This document shows, in pieces, positions 18,210 through 25,572 of a stretch of 64,000 nt of DNA. Both the position numbers and the translations under genes were made by a program. Every line of letters begins with the position of its first letter. The stretch's first letter is position 1. The notes beneath the pieces were generated by a model. It ran no database searches and had not been told where the DNA came from. It was given only the letters and a program-made list of their open reading frames with translations. Location of the stretch: contig NC_019757.1 of NCBI RefSeq assembly GCF_000317535.1, positions 5,235,501-5,299,500 on the forward strand, given 5' to 3'. This DNA comes from Cylindrospermum stagnale PCC 7417. Its GTDB lineage: Bacteria; Cyanobacteriota; Cyanobacteriia; Cyanobacteriales; Nostocaceae.

Positions 18210-18401
18210 TCACTCAATTATTGAAAAATCCCAAGTCTCAATATCTGCGATGGGCTTCGCAGATGTTTCTTGTTTAAGAACATACTGTTGCACTATTTCC
18301 ATTAAGAAAGGTTGCGGTTTGCCAGCAACCCGGAGATAAGCAAGGGACTCAGCGAGGGTAAGAGGGTGATTGTTGACGGTTAATAATAGCGTGTCTGTCA
18401 T
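18210..18401 (-). pseudogene. truncated second copy of the parvulin isomerase gene
   Basis: The first ~50 residues are almost identical to the start of the isomerase at 8936-9688 (differences such as MTDT for MTET and KPQP for KLQP), and the identity also covers DNA upstream of the ATG. After QETSA the sequence diverges and stops at 63 residues, before the chaperone and rotamase regions. It cannot have isomerase activity. It stands downstream of the longer toxin-cassette gene, just as the full isomerase stands downstream of the stand-alone cassette, so both belong to one duplicated block. Confidence 0.85.
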
Positions 18402-18530
18402 TGTTTATGAAATATAGGCTTTAAACTCTAGGTTTTCTGGAATTTGCTAGATAGTGAATTGTGGGATGGCTAAATAGGGATTGATCAAATTATTCTTATC
18501 TACTCACCAAGATTGAATACTGCTGGAAGT

Positions 18531-18908
18531 TTAGGAAGTGTGCAGTTTTGCATCCCGTGCAGCTCGCACTAATTTAGCCTCTTTCAATAGATGCCGGAGT
18601 TCCTCTCCTTCAATCAGGCACTCTTTAGCCCCAGGTTCAGGACAAAGGCGAGATATCACCCAAATTTCGTTGTTAAATATATCTATTGGTGGGTTTTCCC
18701 ACATATACTCTGGAAGATCCATCACTTCCAGCACGCGGCAGATATAAATAATGTCTGGCACTGTGAGTCCATTTCCATCAGGGGCGAATATTTCCTCGAT
18801 TTGGTTTATGTATGGTGGAGAAAATGCACATTCGATTATGTCACGAATAAGGTGATCGGGATCGTCTGAAATGCTGATGCGGAGATAATCAAGAGTTACA
18901 GTCAGCAT
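18531..18908 (-). CDS. hypothetical acidic protein, possible immunity protein
   Basis: A 125-residue acidic protein of unknown family lying 48 bases downstream of the long cassette gene, same strand. It has a strand/helix alternation (MLTVTLDYLRISISDD, DIIYICRVLEVM) and ends in a basic helix. There is no signal peptide or membrane segment. Small acidic single-domain proteins straight after a toxin gene are often immunity proteins; that is the basis for the suggestion. It has no counterpart in the block around 9.7-10.5 kb. Confidence 0.55.
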   Translation of the reverse strand: MLTVTLDYLRISISDDPDHLIRDIIECAFSPPYINQIEEIFAPDGNGLTVPDIIYICRVLEVMDLPEYMWENPPIDIFNNEIWVISRLCPEPGAKECLIEGEELRHLLKEAKLVRAARDAKLHTS

Positions 18909-18956
18909 TTTTTATCAGGTTGCTTGGAATATCCTTCATTCGTTTCTAATTAAACG

Positions 18957-19449
18957 TTAAGCCAACCGTGCCCAACCCCGTCCGGCAAACACTAGGCGTC
19001 CTTGAGAAAGTGGGATGGCATCACGCTCATCGCGCATGGGATCAGAGTCCCATTGGTCGCTCATGTAATCATTCAGATACAAAAGCCCAAACCTTTCATC
19101 AGCCAGTCCATTAATATCAAAATCCAGCAGTATAGAGTACTTCTTGATAATCCAGTCCCGGCTACCTCCTCTATTTTCCCAGACTTCATCGCCATAATGA
19201 GCGCGAGTATCTAAAAAAGCTACTTCTGCTTGCAATTGCTCACAAGCATCGCGGAATGTGTATACAACTGGTAGTGCTGGGTCTTGCTCTAGCGGTAGGA
19301 AGTTCTCGTTCATTCCTGTTAGGGGGCGTAAGTCAAGGTAACGGTTCATGGAGAAATAGATTTGCAGGCAGTTGTGACGCTCTAGTTTATCAACTCGTGA
19401 CCAAGCACCTCCAAAACCGCCCCAATGCCCATACATCACCTCAACCGCC
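18957..19449 (-). repeat. cassette repeat, copy 2
   Basis: Partner of 9821-10309, in the same orientation about 9.1 kb away. Beyond the break the two genes have unrelated 5' parts. Confidence 0.85.
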
Positions 19450-20447
19450 GCCTTAAAAGTAGGATTAGCTCCAGGTTTTGTAAAGTGAAATCCTATTTCT
19501 GCATTCTCATAACCGGGTATATACTGCCTTGCTTCTAGAATTTTATCAAACTTAGCGGTCACATTTTTTTGAACCCAGCCAGGTGTCAAATCGGCACCAT
19601 TAATACGGTTAATAGCATCAGTGGCACTCTTTTCTTCCCAAAGTGTATTACCCTCAAAATGATCTATATCAGTAATCGTGCGTTCACGATTTGTAGGATC
19701 AAAGACTTGATAGTCCCGCTGACCTTCAAGGTGTCCGGGCGTTGGTGCTGAGGAAGAGCCAAGATTTTGTGGAACTATCTGGCCCCCAGTGATATTAGTC
19801 TCACGCGCAGGGGGTAAAGCTTTGATCGCTCCACTTTGACTGGAAGAAGTCGTGGAGGTTCCAGTAGGTGGGGTGTTGATTTGAGGGATTAATTTGCGAA
19901 GATTTGGTGGAACTATCTGCCCTGGGGTGGTAATAGTCCCGCTTACAGGGGGTAAAGCTTTGATAGGTGCGATGGGCTTCATCCCACCGGATGCGATCGC
20001 ACCACCTTGCTGAGAAGAAGGTACTGATAAGTCAGTATTAACTGATGTATTTCTGGCAGGAACGATCGCACCACCTTTGTTAGAAGGAGGTGTAGAAGCA
20101 CCACCTGTTGGGGTTTTAAATTGAGGAATATAGCGGCCAGGGTTCAGAGGATCTTCAATCATCGTCACCGTATCGCCGTCATGGACATTGGCAAGTCTCG
20201 TATTAGGATTTTTTGTTACACCTGGACTTCCAAAGGGATTTCGAGGGATGCCCAAATTGGGATTGGGCAAAGGTACTCCAAGACCATGAAGACCTACGTA
20301 AGAACCTGCTCCTCCTACTAAACCCCGTTGCCATCTTTCCCATGTTTCTAGCTGATTGCCCTGAATATCTACCCCCTCAATGGCTTCTTCTAGACTCAAT
20401 CCACTAGCAACAGTACCAAAGTTTCCAGTCAGATTCGCCGCTTGCAA
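18957..20447 (-). CDS. 5'-truncated polymorphic-toxin-like protein: pretoxin region, REase-like domain, shared cassette
   Basis: A 496-codon frame whose best start is TTG at 20447, directly after an in-frame TGA, so the 5' end looks lost. Residues 1-60 (TGNFGTVASGLSLEEAIEG, GLVGGAGSYVGLHGLG) resemble pretoxin linkers of large toxins. Residues ~95-245 are low complexity with two KALPP...GQIVPxNL repeats. Residues ~255-335 look like a REase-fold toxin domain, with D260, D262 and E271-E-K273 followed by SATDAI and PGYENAEIGFHF. From residue ~337 on, the protein is nearly identical to the 9821-10459 product. The abrupt junction suggests recombination of cassettes. It may be an orphan C-terminal piece of a former large effector. 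Confidence 0.6.
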   Translation of the reverse strand: MQAANLTGNFGTVASGLSLEEAIEGVDIQGNQLETWERWQRGLVGGAGSYVGLHGLGVPLPNPNLGIPRNPFGSPGVTKNPNTRLANVHDGDTVTMIEDPLNPGRYIPQFKTPTGGASTPPSNKGGAIVPARNTSVNTDLSVPSSQQGGAIASGGMKPIAPIKALPPVSGTITTPGQIVPPNLRKLIPQINTPPTGTSTTSSSQSGAIKALPPARETNITGGQIVPQNLGSSSAPTPGHLEGQRDYQVFDPTNRERTITDIDHFEGNTLWEEKSATDAINRINGADLTPGWVQKNVTAKFDKILEARQYIPGYENAEIGFHFTKPGANPTFKAAVEVMYGHWGGFGGAWSRVDKLERHNCLQIYFSMNRYLDLRPLTGMNENFLPLEQDPALPVVYTFRDACEQLQAEVAFLDTRAHYGDEVWENRGGSRDWIIKKYSILLDFDINGLADERFGLLYLNDYMSDQWDSDPMRDERDAIPLSQGRLVFAGRGWARLA

Positions 20448-20470
20448 TCACCTGGATGAATTAAGGTAAC

Positions 20471-20773
20471 TTACACTATGTAGCATATCTTCTTAATCAA
20501 AAAATAGACGGGAACAGAAAACATAGCAAGCAATATTGTCTTCCAGTGAGGTTGTATCAACAACGGTATACATAGCGGTATCGATAATAAAAGTGCCACT
20601 TCATCTGGAGTCCACACAACTAATTGATTAAAAGAATATTTGCGTGCATAAAATGTGCTATTTGAGCGAATATTAAGTACTCGCCAAGCCAAAATCATGC
20701 CTAATACAGAAGCTATACTACTTATTGAAAACGCACATCCCATTAATACTTTTGTTATCTTTTTTAATTTCAT
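20471..20773 (-). CDS. small membrane protein, possible immunity protein
   Basis: A 100-residue protein with about three hydrophobic segments: residues ~8-30 (ending LAWRVL), ~58-75 (EVALLLSIPLCIPLLI) and ~80-98 (ILLAMFSVPVYFLI). No family is recognised. It lies 27 bases downstream of a 126-residue hypothetical gene and upstream of the toxin-like gene. Small multi-span proteins in such positions often protect against envelope-acting toxins, which is only an inference here. Confidence 0.5.
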   Translation of the reverse strand: MKLKKITKVLMGCAFSISSIASVLGMILAWRVLNIRSNSTFYARKYSFNQLVVWTPDEVALLLSIPLCIPLLIQPHWKTILLAMFSVPVYFLIKKICYIV

Positions 20774-20800
20774 ATCTACTTGCTGTGTATATTTTATTAT

Positions 20801-21181
20801 TTATTCGTTGGGAAAGAAATTTTTAATTATTGAACTTGCTTGCATTAACCTCCAAACGTCTAGTCCATATTGCGATGTTCCTGCCTTATCTTCAATAGTA
20901 TTTGTACCGCCAAGATTGTATTCTGTCGCTATAATAGTAACTGCTCTTTCTCGATTAGCAAATTCACGTCTGGTTAGATTTTGATATCGATGAGAACGAT
21001 TCTTCAGGCGGTTTAATAATTGGCTAGCTATTTTTATATTTGATTTTGGCCAATGCAACAGGTCAAATAGAGCTTCTTTTTCCTGCATAGGTAGACTGTT
21101 AAAATTATCTTCTGCTTTTCTGCGCCCTGGGTCACGATTATTTCTATCTTGTTCTATCCATGAGGTTTTACCGATTAGCAT
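20801..21181 (-). CDS. hypothetical protein, possible C-terminal toxin fragment
   Basis: A 126-residue basic protein of unknown family. The N-terminal half is helical and charged (GRRKAEDNFNSLPMQEKEALFDLL); the conserved-looking part is the end, ANRERAVTIIATEYNLGGT and SQYGLDVWRLM. It has no signal peptide. It may be an independent gene or a remnant of the C-terminal end of a larger toxin, as nothing readable continues upstream. It pairs by position with the membrane protein downstream. Confidence 0.5.
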   Translation of the reverse strand: MLIGKTSWIEQDRNNRDPGRRKAEDNFNSLPMQEKEALFDLLHWPKSNIKIASQLLNRLKNRSHRYQNLTRREFANRERAVTIIATEYNLGGTNTIEDKAGTSQYGLDVWRLMQASSIIKNFFPNE

Positions 21182-21730
21182 TGCTGCTGTACTTAGCCTA
21201 ACTAGACCTATTCCAATTGACTGATTAACTTTTTGCTAAGGCAAATTTGTACTCCTACTTAAGTTAGACTGCACCTCTTGCAACTCATTTTCTCTGTTTT
21301 TTTTTAGGACGATTTACTATTTCAGTTAAAAGTACAGCGGCTAGAATTCTAGGAGTTATGCCATTATTTCCTGTAGACATAGCCGCCCCTATAAGGGACT
21401 TCCAATTAAAAAAATATCCCAAATTTTCTTGTGGGAAGGGTGCCCCCAACCGTCCCAGATTCGGGGCGGGCTAGAAGCCCACCCCACAAGATAGATAATT
21501 TATTTCTTGAAAATCCCTTATTCATTGAAAGTCCTATAAATTGTGCGTTAGGGAACGCACACTACGTGTAGTAAAGAGACGCATCAAAAAAGCCTAGAAA
21601 GAGGGTAAGTTTTTACTGTGCGTAAGTCTTATACTCTATTCAACTAATTATGTAATTGGAAAAACTTTTTCAGATGACTTATAACTTAGACGAAAATACT
21701 AGATTTATCAGAACTAGCAACTAAGTTATG
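21182..21730. other. 549-bp intergenic region with palindromic repeats
   Basis: No gene was found. It holds a hairpin element at 21428-21490 (CTTGTGGG/CCCACAAG outer arms around GGGTGCCC and GGGCTAG-type inner blocks) and a GTGCGTT/AACGCAC palindrome at 21543-21560 related to the one at 2141. The rest is AT-rich without recognisable signals. It marks the boundary of the toxin-like island. Confidence 0.6.
21428..21490. repeat. intergenic palindromic repeat
   Basis: The 8-bp outer arms CTTGTGGG (21428) and CCCACAAG (21483) enclose further GC-rich complementary blocks. This type of sequence (GGGCGGGCTAGAAGCCCACCC-like) is common between genes of Nostoc-type genomes. Confidence 0.7.
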
Positions 21731-23854
21731 TTACTCCAAATTTGGAGGTGATTGACGATGCCATTGTTGCCATTTTTGCTCGATTTGTTGAATGACTAAT
21801 TCATCATCTTGATAGTCTTTGAGTTCTTTCCAGCCTTTTTTAATTGCTTCTTTTTGTTCTTGAGTTAGTTGCCAAGAAAGTGGTTGTGTATTGATTTTTC
21901 TAGGAAAAGTAATGGTGAAATCAGCTATTTCAACATTTTGCTTCTTCCACTTTTCTCTAAGAAATTTAACATTTAGTAAATTACCAGCAGTCTGGGTAGA
22001 ACTGCGAACTTTTAATAATGCTTCTATTGACCCAAATACCTCCATCTGCCATCCTGGCTTGCCTTGATTCTGATTATTAATGGGAGAGTCAGCGAAAGCA
22101 TTTATCTGTAAAAATAAGACTTTTTTAATTTGATGCTGTTGGCTAGACCCTAACAACTTATCTAGCAATTGCACGCTAGTTGCTACGCCAAAATTGTCAA
22201 AATAACCTCCATCAGCTACATGGAAATTGCTACCAGTGTCTTTGTTAGGGCGAGAAACGGGTGACAAATAAGGGAAAGTGGCAGAAAGTCTGGCTGCTGT
22301 AGTTATATCGATGTCATATTTTGGATAAAGAGTATTAAAATCTATATATTTATACTCGAAATCCTGATATCTGACATTGTCTTGATCATTAACTGGGTTA
22401 TAAAAGGTCATTGGACTGATCAAAAAGCGGCGACCATCTTCAACTAGAGTTGCATTAAAAATAGGAATAGGAATAATTCCAGCTTCAACTTTTTCTCGCC
22501 AATAAGTTAAAGAAGGTGGTGTTTTTGGATGCTTCAACTCCCCTCTCCAGTCAATCTCGATAGCTGTACCACGATCTTCCATTTTAGGTACTAAGAAAGG
22601 AAAACCAATAAAGCGTAATAAGTCCGGATAAGCTAGTCCCCAACCTATGGCGTCTAAACTATCTTTAGTCGCACTATCAAAGATATTTTGTAGTTCTTCT
22701 TGCTCTGGATAACCATTGTCACCAAAGCGGTCTAGATAGTACATCGCCCCTACTGAACCACCAGAAACTGAACTTACCCAACCGATGGCTTGTGTAAATG
22801 AGATGCCAATTAATTCTTGCAAACCGGTCAAAACTGCGGTTGTCCATCCGGCTGCTTGAATACCTCCACCACTAGCACAAATAACTACTAAAATTTTATT
22901 ATTACCTTGGTATTCAAGGCGCTTATTTATCGCTTGCTTCCAGTCGTCTGGTTGAGGTTTGGAGACTGGAGAATCTTTGAGGTTATAGAAATGATCTACC
23001 TGGAAAATTAAATAGCCAGCCGCAGAGATAACTATAAATAATAACAGTACCGGAACGCGAGGATAATCGAGAAAGAACGACATTCCTCCTAATAACAGCA
23101 CCATTATAGAAAGAATTAGCGTGACATAGACAAGAGCAGGAGCCTCAAATCGATTACATTTAGCTTGGGGTTGTAGTTTTACATAACCGTAAAAATAAAG
23201 AACTAAAAGTACTAATAAAAATGCGATCGCTTCAATAATGCCAGGAGCTAATTCACCAGAACGAAGTATATAACCTTTCTGTAATTCTTTTGGTAAGAGA
23301 GAAAGACAATTCAGGATTATTTGTTTGAGGAAATCATTATTTTTTAAAATATACTTAACAAAGTCCAAGATGACTATCAGAATCATTGCTAGTCCCACAC
23401 CTGATATTATGCCCTTCCAGATAGGTGTTTTTTGACTTCTTATTTCTTTTCTAGATAGATAAATCGAGGTAATTACAATAGGGTAAGCTAAGAGAATTGC
23501 TATGATATCTTGCATTGATTCAGGAATAGGTTTTCCTGGATTTAAGGCGAATCGAAGATATGCATTAGTTAAGATAATATTATAAACAAGTACGGTTGAT
23601 ATTCCAGCTAAAGTTGCACCAATAATCACTAAAATTAATTGTCCATTGGAGCGGAGAACAAATAAGTTTTTGAGTAATGATGGAAATAAATAAACTGAGA
23701 TTAATGGAAAAAAGACTAGCAGTAAGCAAACAAGAATTGGCACGCGTAAGAAGAAAAAATAGCGTAACATTTCGGAGTTGTTGGTGAGCCACAATCCAAA
23801 ACCTGCCAGCAAGAAGCAGGCTACAATACTCTGAATCTGCTTGTTTATGTTCAT
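21731..23854 (-). CDS. multi-span membrane protein with C-terminal patatin-like phospholipase domain
   Basis: A 707-residue protein. Residues 1-290 hold about seven to eight hydrophobic segments, making a membrane anchor. From ~320 on is a patatin domain: the oxyanion loop SGGGIQAAG (328-336), nucleophile motif GGSVG with S367, and the catalytic Asp motif DGGYFDNFG near 540. These three are all that a patatin Ser-Asp dyad needs, so lipid acyl hydrolase activity is likely at the inner membrane face. The C-terminal ~140 residues are hydrophilic. It stands alone on the minus strand. Its substrate and role are unknown; patatins occur both in lipid turnover and as toxic effectors, but the membrane anchor favours a resident enzyme. 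Confidence 0.85.
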   Translation of the reverse strand: MNINKQIQSIVACFLLAGFGLWLTNNSEMLRYFFFLRVPILVCLLLVFFPLISVYLFPSLLKNLFVLRSNGQLILVIIGATLAGISTVLVYNIILTNAYLRFALNPGKPIPESMQDIIAILLAYPIVITSIYLSRKEIRSQKTPIWKGIISGVGLAMILIVILDFVKYILKNNDFLKQIILNCLSLLPKELQKGYILRSGELAPGIIEAIAFLLVLLVLYFYGYVKLQPQAKCNRFEAPALVYVTLILSIMVLLLGGMSFFLDYPRVPVLLLFIVISAAGYLIFQVDHFYNLKDSPVSKPQPDDWKQAINKRLEYQGNNKILVVICASGGGIQAAGWTTAVLTGLQELIGISFTQAIGWVSSVSGGSVGAMYYLDRFGDNGYPEQEELQNIFDSATKDSLDAIGWGLAYPDLLRFIGFPFLVPKMEDRGTAIEIDWRGELKHPKTPPSLTYWREKVEAGIIPIPIFNATLVEDGRRFLISPMTFYNPVNDQDNVRYQDFEYKYIDFNTLYPKYDIDITTAARLSATFPYLSPVSRPNKDTGSNFHVADGGYFDNFGVATSVQLLDKLLGSSQQHQIKKVLFLQINAFADSPINNQNQGKPGWQMEVFGSIEALLKVRSSTQTAGNLLNVKFLREKWKKQNVEIADFTITFPRKINTQPLSWQLTQEQKEAIKKGWKELKDYQDDELVIQQIEQKWQQWHRQSPPNLE

Positions 23855-24359
23855 TACAAAATCTAAATTTGAAGGATAGACAAAAAAACTAAAGATTTTC
23901 TTGAGTTAGGAATTGTAACTAAAGATTGAATGTCTAGATATTTGGTGAATTACTTGCTTAAGAATGCAACAATTCACCCATAGCAGAAAGTAGCGAGTAT
24001 TTGCTGGTTAATTTTACGGTGCTTTCCTGAGAACAATCGTTACATTATAAGCGAATATGATGATTACCCAAGCATTTATGCAAAAGCTTACTAGATAAGC
24101 TTTTTATGCTAATTAAAATTTTATCTGAAGCTTAGTACAAGTCAGTATATTTTATTGAAGACTAATACACAACAGAAGTTAAGAAATTTAAATATCAAAA
24201 TTGAATATTATGTTAATGAAACTATATCTTCGTGGTGGGGACAAGTGCTGGCAGTGAAGATTTACTAACAAGAGTGAATTAATCAAGTCAGTAGTAGACA
24301 CGCCAGCAGCTTGTCATCAGACATTATTAAAAATGGGGACTTTGCTGACTAAAAATTTT
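23855..24359. other. 505-bp intergenic region
   Basis: AT-rich, without a readable gene on either strand. It lies between two minus-strand genes and should contain the patatin promoter. No repeat, RNA or operator was recognised. Confidence 0.5.
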
Positions 24360-25238
24360 CTATTCCCCGCTGGCATCTCCCCATTCCCGAATGGCAGGAA
24401 ATACTGATGAGTAATCGTCTTCAGGACGTGACATTTGCATTGCTGATTGCAAGATTTGCCGCACACCCTCAATACTATTGAGATTCAAACCCAGGGCTTT
24501 GGCTTCGGAGATAAACAAATCTGTCACTTTGATCAATTGTTTTGTGGGTAAATTGGCGTTTGCATAATTGCCATCTAACATCCGTTGCAGGTTTTGGTCA
24601 AAGGTAGGTGCGTAAAGTTTACTGTCACGCAGAACTTGCATAAATAAGTCTATATTGATTCCCTGAAGCTGGACAAAAGCTAGACTGAGGGCAAAGCTAG
24701 TTGTCAGGGAGGCAATTAGTTGATTTAGTGCTAGTGTGAGTGATGAGGCAGACCCCACGGGGCCTATCAGTAAAGGTTCTGAACCAAAATGTTGTAGTAA
24801 CGGCAAGTGACGTTGATATTGTTTTGACTCGGCGCCAACCATGACAATTAGTTTGCCAGTTTCTGCTTCTGGGATGCTGCCTATTACAGGTGCTTCTATA
24901 TACTCACCACCAGCAGCGACCACGGCGTCTCTGATTTCTTGGCTTTCTATGGGGGTAATTGTCCCCATTTGGATGATGCTGCGCCCTGAGAGAGTGTGCC
25001 AATTCGTATCTGTGAGTAAGACATGATAAATCGCTGCGGCATTAGAGAGCATGAGAATTATGCACTCAGCAGAGCGAATTGCTTGGCGTGGTTGGGTGAC
25101 AATTTGGGCGCCAGCTGCTGCTAGTGGTGCTAATTTTTCTGGGGTGCGGTTGTAGGCAACTAGCTCTATATTTGCAGCTAATAACCTTTGAGCCATCGGT
25201 AGTCCCATCAATCCAGTTCCCAGAAATGCCACCTTCAT
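24360..25238 (-). CDS. NAD(P)-dependent beta-hydroxyacid dehydrogenase (HIBADH/GLYR family)
   Basis: A 292-residue protein starting with a Rossmann fold (MKVAFLGTGLMGLPMAQRLL, motif GxGLMG at 7-12). The family's second signature follows (APVIGSIPEAETGKLIVMVGA), where G-S-I-P replaces the usual GSxxAAxxGxL. The lysine expected in the catalytic KxxxN motif is not obvious: the matching helix reads SASSLTLALNQLIAS, with L instead of K. The substrate could be a glyoxylate- or hydroxyisobutyrate-type acid, or the enzyme may act on something else such as imines. The start is directly at the first beta strand. Confidence 0.8.
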   Translation of the reverse strand: MKVAFLGTGLMGLPMAQRLLAANIELVAYNRTPEKLAPLAAAGAQIVTQPRQAIRSAECIILMLSNAAAIYHVLLTDTNWHTLSGRSIIQMGTITPIESQEIRDAVVAAGGEYIEAPVIGSIPEAETGKLIVMVGAESKQYQRHLPLLQHFGSEPLLIGPVGSASSLTLALNQLIASLTTSFALSLAFVQLQGINIDLFMQVLRDSKLYAPTFDQNLQRMLDGNYANANLPTKQLIKVTDLFISEAKALGLNLNSIEGVRQILQSAMQMSRPEDDYSSVFPAIREWGDASGE

Positions 25239-25296
25239 TTTTTACGTTCCTTTGGTACAGCGTAGGCTTTGCCCGTCGTTTGATTTCAATTAGCAA

Positions 25297-25350
25297 TTGG
25301 GAAAAAGGTAATTGGAAAAAACTATTGATTACCGATTACCTTTTTCCCAA
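25297..25350. terminator. 16-bp perfect inverted repeat, possible bidirectional terminator
   Basis: TTGGGAAAAAGGTAAT at 25297-25312 and its exact complement at 25335-25350 form a long stem with a 22-base loop. It sits between the small membrane gene (25367) and the dehydrogenase gene (25238), about 16 bases after the stop of the former. A- and T-rich stretches inside and beside the stem would allow a terminator function; it may equally be a mobile palindrome. Confidence 0.6.
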
Positions 25351-25366
25351 GTCCCGGATCTAGCGA

Positions 25367-25462
25367 TCAGCCACCTGCGGCAAAAGTAGCCATAATTATG
25401 ACTGAAAGTAAGATACCGGGGGTAAGTAGTGTTGCTAGCATAAGCAGGTCATGAGTACTCAT
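25367..25462 (-). CDS. 31-residue single-helix membrane protein
   Basis: A short frame reading MSTHDLLMLATLLTPG, then ILLSVIIMATFAAGG and TGA. AGGAAAG stands 8-9 bases before the ATG, and one hydrophobic helix (residues ~6-28) fills nearly the whole peptide. Size and layout resemble the tiny thylakoid subunits of photosystems and the cytochrome b6f or NDH-1 complexes, but I do not recognise it as any named one. It lies between the MidA-type gene and the dehydrogenase gene, with a strong hairpin after its stop, which suggests a separate small transcript. Confidence 0.6.
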   Translation of the reverse strand: MSTHDLLMLATLLTPGILLSVIIMATFAAGG

Positions 25463-25572
25463 AGTTATGACTTTCCTGGTGTCTTTGAATTCACATTAAT
25501 CACTGTTATGCTAGTCTAAATGAGACTGATAGAGGATGATGCACTCTTAGTTTTTACTTTTCATACCTATCT

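Noticed and set aside
9821-18401. Prophage interpretation of the island
   Set aside because: There are no integrase, capsid, terminase or tail structural genes in the window.
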